Shown in pieces: positions 1 through 10,185 of a stretch of DNA of 64,000 nt. The stretch lies in NCBI GenBank assembly GCA_015709575.1, contig CP054190.1:620001-684000 (forward strand). The letters are read 5' to 3'. How positions within the stretch are numbered: position 1 is the first letter of the stretch; each line of letters opens with the position of its first letter. Under the pieces are notes generated by a model. It was not told the origin of the DNA and made no database searches. It saw only the letters and a list, made by a program, of their open reading frames with translations. Both the position numbers and the translations under genes were made by a program. Source of the stretch: Planctomycetia bacterium. Lineage in GTDB: Bacteria; Planctomycetota; Phycisphaerae; UBA1845; Fen-1342.

Positions 1-708
1 ATGCCGGATGCGTCCACGTTTTCGGTGGATGTCGGCTTCAGCGTCGATGGGAAGTACGTCTATTCCGCGGGCGGCATCAGCAACGGCCGGAACAAGGTGC
101 TGGGCTACTCGATCGACGCGAACACCGGGTTGCTGTCACCGCTGGAGGGCAGCCCGTTCATCTCCAGCGGCAATTCCCCGGCGAACATTGCGACGGCTTT
201 CGCACACGGATCGCACTGGCTGATCCTCGGCCACGGTACAGACGCGACGGTGCGGACGTTCCTCGCGGACGCGGCCGGCGAGCTGACCGACACAGGGTTC
301 GTGTTCGACGTGGGCTTGCAGGGCACGATCGGCGACATCGCCACGCTGGGCGACCTCGTGATGATCACGGATGACAGCTCGGCGATAGACGGAATCACCG
401 GAATTTACTGCTTCAGGCTGAACGCTGACGGCACGTTCACGGAGCAGGGCGAGCTTCTATCGACCGGCGGCACGCGGCCCGAGGCGATCGTGACGTGGCA
501 GCCGCCGGTGTTGCTGCTGCCGGGCGACATGAACTGCGACGGTGTCGTGACGAATTTCGACATCGACCCATTTGTGCTGGCGCTGGTCGATCCCGAGGCA
601 TGGATGGCGGCCTATCCGAACTGCCCGATCCTCAACGGCGACGTCAACGGTGACGGCACGTTCACGAACTTTGACATTGATCCGTTCGTGGAACTTCTGG
701 TCGAGTAG
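1..708 (+). CDS. Secreted beta-propeller-like protein with C-terminal dockerin-like repeats (5' end probably cut)
   Basis: The first ~165 residues look like part of a lactonase/YVTN-type beta-propeller, with repeated VGFSVDGKYVYSAGG and LGYSIDANTGLLSPL patterns typical of blades. The last ~60 residues hold two calcium-loop repeats, GDMNCDGVVTNFDIDPFVLAL and GDVNGDGTFTNFDIDPFVELL. The D-x-N-x-D-G spacing is that of type I dockerins, and the same NFDIDPF signature ends the giant protein at 19535-23203. The open frame begins at base 1 with an ATG, there is no signal peptide, and a full propeller is longer, so the true start very likely lies before the window. The protein is inferred to be exported. 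The substrate is unknown. The dockerin-like loops may bind calcium or a partner, but no cohesin is visible here. Confidence 0.75.
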   Translation: MPDASTFSVDVGFSVDGKYVYSAGGISNGRNKVLGYSIDANTGLLSPLEGSPFISSGNSPANIATAFAHGSHWLILGHGTDATVRTFLADAAGELTDTGFVFDVGLQGTIGDIATLGDLVMITDDSSAIDGITGIYCFRLNADGTFTEQGELLSTGGTRPEAIVTWQPPVLLLPGDMNCDGVVTNFDIDPFVLALVDPEAWMAAYPNCPILNGDVNGDGTFTNFDIDPFVELLVE

Positions 709-720
709 GCGGGCCGTCGC

Positions 721-1316
721 GCGCCCTTTCAGGGCTTTTCAACGCGCGGCGCGGCGTTTACCCAGGGCGTTTGCGATGGTCCAGGGTGTTGCCACTACCC
801 AGGGCGTTGCCCTGGGCTATGGCTAAAGTGCCCCGTTGGGGCACAAGGCGTCGCGCGCCGGTGTGGATGGTTGGGCGTCGCGCGCCGGTGTGGATGGTTG
901 GGCGTCGCGCGCCGGTGTGGATGGTTGGGCGTCGCGCGCCGTTGTGGATGGGTGGGCGTTGCGCCGTTGTGGATGGGTGGGCCGCGCGCCGTTGTGGATG
1001 GTTGGGCGTCGCACGGCGTTTACCCAGGGCGTTGCCCTGGGCTATGGCTAAAGTGCCCCGTTGGGGCACAAGGCGTCGCGCGCCGTTGCGGACGGTTGGG
1101 CTTTGCGCCGTTGCGTACGGTTGGGCGTCGCGCCGTTGTCGATGGGTGGGCCGCGCACCGGTGTGGATGGTTGGGCTTTGCGCCGTTGCGTACGGTTGGG
1201 CGCCGCGCGCGGCCGAGGCTGATTCTCCGGCCGCACCGAAGGTGCAATTCAGCTCCAGCCCAGGGCAACGCCCTGGGTATCATGTCCAGCAGCATTTTCA
1301 AGCCCTGAAAGGGCGC
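721..1316. repeat. Composite hairpin/tandem-repeat element, copy 1 (BIME-like)
   Basis: Non-coding stretch between the dockerin-like gene and the transposase, built from modules in order. A GCCCT-TTC-AGGGC hairpin lies at 723-735. An 8-bp-stem hairpin CCCAGGGC-GTT-GCCCTGGG lies at 798-816. A 7-bp-stem hairpin GTGCCCC-GTT-GGGGCAC lies at 828-844. A 27-bp tandem array follows at 847-1004. The CCCAGGGC and GTGCCCC hairpins then recur at 1023-1041 and 1053-1069, followed by more degenerate tandem units to about 1205. GCACC-GAA-GGTGC lies at 1233-1245. The right end repeats the left end in reverse: CCCAGGGC-AAC-GCCCTGGG at 1259-1277 and AAGCCCTGAAAGGGCGC at 1300-1316. All hairpin loops are 3 nt. 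This layout resembles REP/BIME sequences mobilised by RAYT transposases. Confidence 0.85.
847..1004. repeat. 27-bp tandem repeats
   Basis: Six contiguous units at 847, 874, 901, 928, 955 and 980. The first three are identical; the last two are 25 bp. Each starts GGCGTCGCGCGCCG and ends TGTGGATGGTTG or a near variant. There are no spacers, so this is not CRISPR. Because 27 is a multiple of three, several frames stay open and give artificial repeats such as GVDGWASRA; these are not treated as genes. Confidence 0.9.
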
Positions 1317-1320
1317 TTTA

Positions 1321-1773
1321 ATGCCGCAATCACTGGCCCGCGTCCACATCCACCTGATCTTCAGCACGAAGAACCGCGAGGCGCTGCTCGATGATGCGGT
1401 GCGTGAGTCGCTGCACCGCTACATGGCCGTGGTGCTCCAAACCCTCGGCTGTCCCGCGGAATTGATCAACTCAGTCGAAGACCATGTGCACGTCCTGTTT
1501 CAGCTCAGTCGCACCGTGGCGATCAGCCACGCGGTCGAAGAAGTCAAAAAGGCGTCGTCGCGCTGGATAAAGACCCAGGGCGAGCGATTCGGCGCGTTCG
1601 CGTGGCAGGCCGGGTACGGCGCGTTTGCGGTTTCCGAATCCAACGCCGCCGCCGTCCGTGAGTACATCGCCGACCAGCGTGAACACCATCGCCGTACGTC
1701 GTTCCAGGACGAGTACCGTGCGTTCCTCGAAAAACACCGCGTTTCCTACGACGAACGATATGTCTGGGATTAA
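1321..1773 (+). CDS. REP-associated / IS200-like Y1 transposase (RAYT)
   Basis: A 150-residue single-domain HUH nuclease of the IS200/IS605 TnpA superfamily. It cuts and joins single-stranded DNA at hairpins through a tyrosine. The HUH metal motif is visible as HVH at residues 55-57 (EDHVHVLF), and the catalytic tyrosine as Y99 in WQAGYGAFAVS. The N-terminal strand RVHIHLIFSTKNRE is characteristic of the family. Length matches full-size members and no key residue is missing, so it is probably active. There is no TnpB partner, as expected for RAYTs. The gene is bracketed by 17-bp inverted repeats with palindromic modules nearby, its likely substrates. No Shine-Dalgarno is obvious; the ATG directly follows the left inverted repeat. 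Confidence 0.9.
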   Translation: MPQSLARVHIHLIFSTKNREALLDDAVRESLHRYMAVVLQTLGCPAELINSVEDHVHVLFQLSRTVAISHAVEEVKKASSRWIKTQGERFGAFAWQAGYGAFAVSESNAAAVREYIADQREHHRRTSFQDEYRAFLEKHRVSYDERYVWD

Positions 1774-1774
1774 C

Positions 1775-2115
1775 GCGCCCTTTCAGGGCTTCAACGCACG
1801 GCGCGGCGGTTACCCAGGGCGTTGCCCTGGGCTATGGCTAAAGTGCCCCGTTGGGGCACAAGGCGTCGCGCGCCGTCGTGGATGAATGGGCGTCGCGCGC
1901 CGTCGTGGATGAATGGGCGTCGCGCGCCGTCGTGGATGAATGGGCGTCGCGCGCCGTTGCGGACGGTTGGGCGCCTCTCGCCGTTGTGAATGGTTGGGCA
2001 TCGCGTGCCGTTGTGGATGGTTGGGCGTCGCGCGGCCGAGGCGGATTCTCCGGTCGCACCGAAGGTGCGTCCCAACCTCCGCCTTGGGCGACGCCCGGGG
2101 TGCCGTTTTCGTGAC
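1775..2115. repeat. Composite hairpin/tandem-repeat element, copy 2
   Basis: Second copy of the module series, in the same orientation as copy 1: GCGCCCTTTCAGGGCTT (1775-1791), CCCAGGGC-GTT-GCCCTGGG (1813-1831), GTGCCCC-GTT-GGGGCAC (1843-1859), six 27-bp tandem units (1862-2023), GCACC-GAA-GGTGC (2056-2068) and a decayed right hairpin (2082-2100). The terminal AAGCCCTGAAAGGGCGC module is missing, so the right end looks truncated. It ends just before the helicase stop codon at 2131. The first three tandem units (1862, 1889, 1916) are identical to each other but differ from copy 1 (GTCGTGGATGAATG ending), so each array has been homogenised internally. Confidence 0.85.
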
Positions 2116-2130
2116 TTTCCTGCCCCGCCC

Positions 2131-3519
2131 TTATCGTCCGCGTCGCGTGCGGAACCGGCTCCCGAGCGTGCGGCGCACCGGCTGTAACCCCATCGAGTCG
2201 AGCGCCGGGTCGCGATGCAGCGCATCCGACAGCCGATTCTTGGCCGGCGCGGCCGGGGCCGCAGCCGGGGCGGCGGCGGCGCCGCGCGAGTCCGCTGGCA
2301 TGTCCGTCCGTACCACCCATTCCGGCGTGATGTGCCGGACTTCCTTGTTGATCAGCATCTCGATGCCGGTCAGCAGCTTGCCCTCTTCACGGCCGACGAA
2401 CGTGATCGCCGTGCCGGCCGCCCCCGCGCGCGCCGTGCGGCCGACCCGGTGCACGTACACGGCCGGGTCTTCGGGAATGTCGTAGTTAATGACGTGCGAA
2501 ATCTCCGGCACGTCCAGCCCGCGCGCCGCCAGGTCCGTCGCCACCAGCACGTGCACGTTGGACGCGCGGAAGTGCTTCATCACCGCGTCGCGGCGGCGCT
2601 GCGTCAGGTCGCCGTGAATTTCCATGCAGTTCACGCCGGCCTTCTTGAGCCGCATCCCCAGCTTCATGGCCGTCACCTTCATGTTCGTGAAGACCAGCGC
2701 CAGCTTGGGAGTCTCCGCGCGCAGCCAGTTCACCAGGGACGCGACCTTGTCGTGCCGCTCCACCGACACGTACGCCTGGTCCACCCCCGTCACCGTCAAT
2801 TGTGAATCACGCGAGACGTTCAGTTCGATCGGCTCGCGCATGTACGTTGTTGCCAACGCGCGGATGTCGGGGTCGATCGTCGCCGACACGAAAATGGTCT
2901 GGTGCGGACCCTTGATGGATTTCAGGATGCGGCGGATGTCCTCGCGGAAGCCGATGTCGAGCATCCGATCCACTTCGTCCAGCACGGCCAGCCTGATGTG
3001 CGAGATGTCCACCAATCGGCGGCGCATCAGGTCCATCACGCGCCCCGGCGTACCCACGATGATCTCGGGGTTGCGCTTGAGAGCACTGATATTCTTCTGG
3101 ATTTCCTTCCCGCCGTAGACCACCACCGCCTGCACCGGGTGGTGCTTGCTGAGCCTTTCGAAATGCTCGTGCACCTGCACCGCCAGTTCGCGGGTCGGCA
3201 CCAGCACCAGCGCCTGCAATCCGCCGCCGGTCTGCACCAGTTGGATCAGCGGAATCGCAAAAGCGGCGGTCTTGCCGGTGCCGGTCTTGGCCTGCCCCAG
3301 GCAATCCTTCCCCGCCAGCGCATGCGGGATCAACTCGCGCTGGATCGGCGTTGGGGTTTGGAACTTCAGCTCTCGCAGCGATTTAAGAATCGACTCGTCG
3401 AGGCCCAGATCGTCAAAGCCGATCGGTGGACCCTCTATTGGCTTGGCTTCGGACGGAGCGAAGGGGTTGGCCGGGTCAGTCGATACGACATCAGGGTTTG
3501 TTGGCGAAGCGACATTCAT
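2131..3519 (-). CDS. DEAD/DEAH-box RNA helicase (DEVD variant)
   Basis: ATP-dependent RNA helicase of superfamily 2, expected to remodel structured RNA in the cytoplasm (mRNA decay, ribosome assembly or cold adaptation). Of 462 residues, the Q motif ends at Q60, Walker A is AKTGTGKT (77-84), motif Ia is PTRELA, motif II is DEVD (181-184) instead of DEAD, motif III is SAT (212-214), and motif VI is HRVGRTARAG (357-366). The C-terminal tail from about 410 is Ala/Pro- then Arg-rich (RTLGSRFRTRRGR), a probable RNA-binding extension. A TATAAT box on the minus strand (3534-3529) lies 9 nt before the ATG, which suggests a leaderless or nearly leaderless mRNA. The gene diverges from pyrD. Confidence 0.95.
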   Translation of the reverse strand: MNVASPTNPDVVSTDPANPFAPSEAKPIEGPPIGFDDLGLDESILKSLRELKFQTPTPIQRELIPHALAGKDCLGQAKTGTGKTAAFAIPLIQLVQTGGGLQALVLVPTRELAVQVHEHFERLSKHHPVQAVVVYGGKEIQKNISALKRNPEIIVGTPGRVMDLMRRRLVDISHIRLAVLDEVDRMLDIGFREDIRRILKSIKGPHQTIFVSATIDPDIRALATTYMREPIELNVSRDSQLTVTGVDQAYVSVERHDKVASLVNWLRAETPKLALVFTNMKVTAMKLGMRLKKAGVNCMEIHGDLTQRRRDAVMKHFRASNVHVLVATDLAARGLDVPEISHVINYDIPEDPAVYVHRVGRTARAGAAGTAITFVGREEGKLLTGIEMLINKEVRHITPEWVVRTDMPADSRGAAAAPAAAPAAPAKNRLSDALHRDPALDSMGLQPVRRTLGSRFRTRRGR

Positions 3520-3528
3520 TCAGCATGC

Positions 3529-3534
3529 ATTATA
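3529..3534 (-). promoter_or_regulatory. -10 box (TATAAT) of the helicase gene
   Basis: A perfect TATAAT read on the minus strand, ending 9 nt before the start codon at 3519. Transcription would begin at or within a couple of bases of the ATG. Confidence 0.55.
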
Positions 3535-3586
3535 CGCGATCGGGCCTTCGACGCAACCACGCTGCCCGAAGACCGACTACGGCCGA

Positions 3587-3592
3587 TACACT
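3587..3592 (+). promoter_or_regulatory. -10 box (TACACT) of pyrD
   Basis: TACACT ends 7 nt before the GTG at 3600, the same spacing as at tsaD. It supports the GTG as a leaderless start and argues against the longer open frame beginning at 3426, which would overlap the divergent helicase gene. Confidence 0.45.
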
Positions 3593-3599
3593 CCCGCTC

Positions 3600-4607
3600 G
3601 TGAGCGCCAATCACCACCCTCGTCCTGATGCCCGGATGCTCGGTCCGGCTTCGCCCGGCAGCGCCGGCGATCCGGCCCTCGACGCTCGGATGCGCGTGCG
3701 GATCGGCCGGCTGGAACTGCGTAATCCGCTGCTTACGGCCTCCGGCACCTGCGGCTACGGCCCTGAGTACGCCGGCGTGCTCGACTACGCCCGCCTCGGT
3801 GGGTTTACGACCAAAAGTGTCACGCGGCTTGTGCGGCCGGGCAATCCGCCTTGGCGCACCGTCGAGGTCGCCGGCGGGATGCTGAACGCTATTGGGCTGG
3901 CCAACGTCGGCCTGGAGCGATTCATCGCGGAAAAGCTGCCCTTCATCCGCTCGATGCCGACGCCGGTGTTTGCGAACGTCGCCGGCTACTCCATCGATGA
4001 CTATGTGCACGTATCGGGCGCACTGGATGCGGCCGGGGGGCTGGCCGGCATCGAGCTGAACGTGTCGTGCCCGAATGTGGCGCAGGGCCTGATGTTCGGC
4101 ACGGACGCGGCGATGCTGCGCGAGGTGGTGCGAGCCGTGCGCGGCGTGGTGCGAAACGGCGCATTGATCGTGAAATTGTCGCCGAATGTCACCGATATCG
4201 CTCCGCTGGCGGCGGCTGCGATCGACGCGGGGGCTGATGCACTCAGCGCGATCAACACCTACGTCGGCCTGGCCATCGACGCCGAGACGCGCCGGCCGCT
4301 GCTGGGAAATGTCACGGGCGGTCTGTCCGGACCGGCCATCAAGCCGCTGGCGCTGTTCAATGTGCATCGCGTTTACCGCGAAGTGGCGCGGGCCGCCGGT
4401 GTGCCGATCATCGGGATGGGCGGGGTTCGCAGCGCTGCGGATGTGATCGAATTCCTGCTGGCGGGGGCGTCGGCAGTGGCGATCGGGACGGCGCTGTTTC
4501 TCGACCCGACGCTGCCGGTGCGCGTATGCGAAAGCGTGCGGGCGTATCTCGATCGTCACGGAGTGCAGAGCGTCAGTGAGTTGACCGGGGCACTGCGCCT
4601 GGAGTAA
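3600..4607 (+). CDS. pyrD: Dihydroorotate dehydrogenase, class 1B-like (PyrD)
   Basis: Oxidises dihydroorotate to orotate with FMN, the fourth step of pyrimidine synthesis. Family signatures are LRNPLLTASGTCGYGPEY near the N-terminus, GFTTKSVT, the catalytic-cysteine segment ELNVSCPNV (Cys, not Ser, as in class 1 enzymes), KLSPNV and the FMN-phosphate loop PIIGMGGVRSAADVIEFLLAGASAVAIGTA. Class 1B enzymes work with an electron-transfer subunit PyrK, which is not seen here. GTG 3600 is chosen for its -10 spacing. ATG 3690 would give 305 residues, the usual class 1B length, and also remains possible; ATG 3636 lies between. The stop at 4605-4607 is 1 nt from the convergent ligA stop. Confidence 0.9.
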   Translation: MSANHHPRPDARMLGPASPGSAGDPALDARMRVRIGRLELRNPLLTASGTCGYGPEYAGVLDYARLGGFTTKSVTRLVRPGNPPWRTVEVAGGMLNAIGLANVGLERFIAEKLPFIRSMPTPVFANVAGYSIDDYVHVSGALDAAGGLAGIELNVSCPNVAQGLMFGTDAAMLREVVRAVRGVVRNGALIVKLSPNVTDIAPLAAAAIDAGADALSAINTYVGLAIDAETRRPLLGNVTGGLSGPAIKPLALFNVHRVYREVARAAGVPIIGMGGVRSAADVIEFLLAGASAVAIGTALFLDPTLPVRVCESVRAYLDRHGVQSVSELTGALRLE

Positions 4608-4608
4608 C

Positions 4609-7348
<2,740 letters not shown>

Positions 7349-7381
7349 GGCCGTGACCTCCGCGGCCGGGGTGGGCCGCTG

Positions 7382-8062
7382 CTAAAGCACCTTCAATATG
7401 ACGAATCCGCCGACGAGCAGGACGACGAACAGGATCGCCAGCAGATCGAAGTAGCGGTCGATGAAGCGCTTGACCGGCTCGCCAAGCAGGTACAGCAGGA
7501 ACGCGACCAGTATGAATCGCGCCCCGCGCCCGACCAGAGAGACACCGGCGAATCCGAGCACGTTCATGTGAAACGCGCCGGAGGCGATCGTGAACACCTT
7601 GTAAGGGATGGGGCTGAAGGCCGCGATGAAGACGATCCAGTAGTCGTACTGCTTGTACCACTCTTCGACCGTCGCGTAGTACTTTTCGGCATGGTAGAAG
7701 CGGATGATCGCCTGCCCGACGGTGTCCATCAACGTCATGCCGATCAGGTAGCCCAGCAGTCCGCCCAGCACGCTGCCGACTGTGCAGACCGTCGCGAACC
7801 AGAGCCAGCGCGTTCGCGCCGACAGCACCATCGCGATCAGCAGCACATCGGGAGGGATTGGAAAGACGCTTGATTCCACCAGCGCGATCAGGAACAGCGC
7901 CGCGACTCCGTACGGAGTGGCCGCCCAATGCAGCACCCAGTCGTACATGCGGCGGTGGATCCCGGCGCGGCGTTTCGGTGGTGCCGCACCGGCGGCGGGC
8001 AGTGGGGGATCAGAGGCAGCGGAACGCGGATCCATCCGGTTGTTTCCTGGCAGGCCGCGCAT
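7382..8062 (-). CDS. YqaA/DedA (VTT-domain) family membrane protein
   Basis: A 226-residue inner-membrane protein. Family features are EsSVFPIPPDVLLIAMVLS (re-entrant loop with the conserved E and P residues), the glycine-rich GSVLGGLLGYLIG helix, the second re-entrant motif FSPIPYKVFTIASGAFHM, and two C-terminal hydrophobic helices. DedA/VTT proteins are linked to phospholipid flipping and membrane homeostasis; the YqaA subgroup has no established substrate. The first ~38 residues are a proline/alanine-rich cytoplasmic tail, and the start could instead be the Met at 8035 or 7948. It lies between fabI and the lipoprotein gene on the same strand. Confidence 0.85.
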   Translation of the reverse strand: MRGLPGNNRMDPRSAASDPPLPAAGAAPPKRRAGIHRRMYDWVLHWAATPYGVAALFLIALVESSVFPIPPDVLLIAMVLSARTRWLWFATVCTVGSVLGGLLGYLIGMTLMDTVGQAIIRFYHAEKYYATVEEWYKQYDYWIVFIAAFSPIPYKVFTIASGAFHMNVLGFAGVSLVGRGARFILVAFLLYLLGEPVKRFIDRYFDLLAILFVVLLVGGFVILKVL

Positions 8063-8137
8063 GCAGCGCGGCGAACCTCGAACGAGCAGCGCAGCGCGGG
8101 AATGGTGAAACGAAGTGCGGCCTTGCGACGGCGCGCG

Positions 8138-8917
8138 TCACCAGCCGATGATGTTGTACCCGGCGTCCACGTAGTGCACCTCGCCGCTCACGCCGGTGGA
8201 CAGGTCGCTGAGCAGGTACAACCCGCTGCGCCCGACCTCCTCGTGTGTGACGTTCCGCGCCAGCGGAGCCTTGGTCGGGTAATGCTCCAGGATCTTCGCA
8301 AAGCCGTCGATGCCGGCGCTGCTGAGCGTCCGAACCGGCCCGGCGGAAAGCGCGTTGACGCGGATTTTCTTCTCCCGGCCCAGCTCCGCCGACAGGTAGC
8401 GCATCGACGATTCGAGCGCGGCCTTGCAGACGCCCATCACGTTGTAGCCCGGCACCATTTTCACAGAGCCCATGTACGTCAGTGTCAGCACCGAAGCGCC
8501 CTCGGCCATGTGCGCCAGGCCGTGCTGGCAAAGCGAGACCAGCGAATAGGCGCTGATGTCCATGGCCTGAAGAAAGTCAGCCCGGCTGGTACGGTAGAAC
8601 GGGTTGTAGAGCGCGTCGCGGTTGGCGTAGGCGATCGAGTGCACCACGAAATCCAGTTCGCCGAGCGTTTCACGGGCCTGGTGAAAGGCGCTCCGCACCT
8701 GCTCATCGTCCTGCACGTCGCAAGGCACGATCACCTTTGAGCCAATCGGCTCGGCCAGTTGGCGGACGCGCCGCTCCATTTTCGGGTTGGGCAGGTGGTT
8801 GAACGCCAGCTGTGCCCCGTGATTGTGCAACTCCTGGGCGATCGACCAGGCCAGCGAGTGGTCGTTGGCGACGCCGAAGACAAAGCCCTTCTTTCCGCTC
8901 ATCAGCTTGGTGGACAT
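8138..8917 (-). CDS. fabI: Enoyl-[acyl-carrier-protein] reductase (NADH), FabI
   Basis: Catalyses the last reduction in each round of type II fatty-acid synthesis. The 259 residues show the SDR-type nucleotide motif GKKGFVFGVANDHSLAWSIAQ at the N-terminus, the FabI marker VHSIAYANRDAL, and the active-site region YMGSVKMVPGYNVMGVCKAALESS with two tyrosines and the lysine in the FabI spacing (Y-x6-K). The tail GEVHYVDAGYNIIGW is typical. Met-start at 8917 is preceded by an AGGGAG Shine-Dalgarno at about 10 nt. It probably leads the minus-strand group reaching ligA, though spacings are 30-75 nt. Confidence 0.96.
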   Translation of the reverse strand: MSTKLMSGKKGFVFGVANDHSLAWSIAQELHNHGAQLAFNHLPNPKMERRVRQLAEPIGSKVIVPCDVQDDEQVRSAFHQARETLGELDFVVHSIAYANRDALYNPFYRTSRADFLQAMDISAYSLVSLCQHGLAHMAEGASVLTLTYMGSVKMVPGYNVMGVCKAALESSMRYLSAELGREKKIRVNALSAGPVRTLSSAGIDGFAKILEHYPTKAPLARNVTHEEVGRSGLYLLSDLSTGVSGEVHYVDAGYNIIGW

Positions 8918-10060
8918 CGGGGGTTGCTCCCTGTTTCTTCACCGAATGGCGGGTTGCGGCTCCGCGCCCGGTGTCGGGCGAAGAGTCTAACCGCATCGGC
9001 GGGATCGTGCGGCACGGGGCGATGAAGGACCCTCATCGTCTGATAAGTCGAAGGGCGGCGGGGGCGCCTTGGAATTCCGTCGCGCGCACGATTTCGATCT
9101 TGCCGGAACCGGGTGCGTTTGGGTATCGTGTCGCTCTTGAGGTGGAGAGAGCGAGTCTGCGGTTCGTGAAGTGTCGGAGTCGATGGCGTCAGGCGTAGCG
9201 CCGTCGGCGAATTCCCACCCCTCGCACAGAATCAAGCCGTATTCGCGGGCGAAATCCTCGCTCGCGCTCATAAAACGAGCCAGCGGAGGGACAGCGACGG
9301 ATCGCTGCCCTCCGCTGGACATCCTTGGGTGTCGCCAATCGTTGGGGAGCCTGGCGACACGCCAAAAAAAGAGAGAGGATCACCCTGTTCGGACGATCCT
9401 CCCTTGTTCCCTTGTCCTGCTCCCTTCCCTTTCGGCTCCCGTAAAAGAGAGGGACAAGTTCGTGCTCACCCCGCCCGGCTCCCGTTGGGCGAGGATCCCA
9501 CTTGCATCCAATAGTAGGCCCCCCCTGCCCCCGATTTCTACCCTCTTTTGGCCAAAAGTCGATTTTTTCTAAGTCCTTGCAGAAGCTGCGCTTGGTTCGA
9601 TTTCGGTCGGTATCCGATAAAAATCCCATCCGACGCGGTGCGGTCCGGTGCGCACGGGACGCCGGGTCAGAGCAACGCGGCATGTGGCGTTTGGGCGACA
9701 CGTGCTGTGGGCGGACAGGGATTGGGAAGCTTCCAGCGTGCGGCGCGCCAGCGAAGATGTGGGGAAAGCGGCGACGCACACAACGTCCCCGGTTGCGCCT
9801 TCCGGCCGGACGGATTGTCCGCGGAAGTGATTGGCAACCCGCGCCGGCGGCGCGATGGACGCTGTGTGCGTCGCGAGAAAGTCACTCGGCCCGGAGGATG
9901 CGCTGCGCGTCGGAAGCGACTGTTCTGATCTTGTCCGCCGCGAACGGCGAACTTGGTGGCGCTAAGATCGGCGCGGGGACGGGCGGGTCAGACGACCCTC
10001 CCGGTCGCGGCGCCTTGAATGTCGCAGAGGCGCGCCGGCGCGGCCGGGCCTTCAGGCCGC
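8918..10060. other. Long intergenic region without a convincing gene
   Basis: About 1.1 kb in which the open frames on both strands lack family resemblance and have non-coding composition (Ser/Arg/Pro-rich). Bases 9350-9640 are visibly poorer in G+C than the surroundings, with A and T runs (7 A at 9364-9370; TTTTTT near 9564), unlike any neighbouring gene. GTCGCCA (9331-9337) and TGGCGAC (9352-9358) form a 7-bp inverted repeat. It may be a remnant of lost or transferred DNA; no transposase, tRNA or attachment site is visible. Confidence 0.6.
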
Positions 10061-10129
10061 TTACTTCTTCTTGGTGGCCTTCTTCTTGGTGGCTTTCTTC
10101 TTCGTCGCCTTCTTTGCCTTCTTGGCCAT
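10061..10129 (-). CDS. Lysine-rich 22-residue micro-protein (histone-tail-like)
   Basis: A short frame of 22 codons plus TAA. It encodes Met-Ala, then lysine blocks separated by Ala or Ala-Thr: three consecutive A-T-K-K-K units at the end, with 13 lysines in all. The ATG follows a Shine-Dalgarno-like GAGGTG at 5 nt, so translation is plausible. The composition is that of the C-terminal tails of bacterial histone H1-like proteins (Hc1/AlgP type), which bind nucleic acid by charge. It lies downstream of smc on the same strand, after a probable terminator. It may be a real nucleoid-associated peptide or a remnant of a longer H1-like gene; only codon structure and the ribosome site support it. 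Confidence 0.55.
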   Translation of the reverse strand: MAKKAKKATKKKATKKKATKKK

Positions 10130-10155
10130 CTGGCACCTCACAATGAGAGAGACAC

Positions 10156-10185
10156 AAAACGATTCCGCCGAACGCCGGCGGAATC
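10156..10185 (-). terminator. Probable intrinsic terminator of smc
   Basis: On the minus strand the 9-bp stem GATTCCGCC/GGCGGAATC (10185-10177 with 10169-10161) has a 7-nt loop and is followed by GTTTTG. The stem begins inside the smc stop codon. The short T run makes it a moderate terminator, so some readthrough into the lysine-rich micro-ORF is possible. Confidence 0.6.

Larger units (their letters stand above)
721..1791 (+). mobile_element. RAYT (REP-associated tyrosine transposase) locus
   Basis: The transposase gene at 1321-1773 is tightly bracketed by the 17-bp inverted repeats AAGCCCTGAAAGGGCGC (1300-1316, 4 nt before its ATG) and GCGCCCTTTCAGGGCTT (1775-1791, 1 nt after its stop). 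Hairpin/tandem modules of the same family lie on both sides. Known RAYTs are single-copy, domesticated IS200-like Y1 transposases flanked by inverted REP sequences, which is what is seen. Whether this unit still moves, or whether the repeats are dispersed through the genome, cannot be judged from one window. Confidence 0.7.

Noticed and set aside
847-1004. CRISPR-like array
   Set aside because: Units are contiguous, with no spacers and no cas genes. The same applies to the arrays at 1862, 29250, 33883 and 54081.
771-1394. Open frames through the 27-bp repeats (up to 207 codons, e.g. RRAPVWMVG repeats)
   Set aside because: The unit length is a multiple of three, so frames stay open by chance. 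The predicted proteins have no family features, and several frames overlap on both strands.
9189-9779. 196-codon minus-strand frame and overlapping plus-strand frames in the 9-10 kb gap
   Set aside because: Composition is Arg/Pro/Ser-rich without domain signs, and there are no ribosome-binding sites; overlapping frames compete on both strands.
9502-10146. 214-codon plus-strand frame
   Set aside because: It runs antisense through the lysine-rich micro-ORF, has a low-complexity end, and shows no family match.
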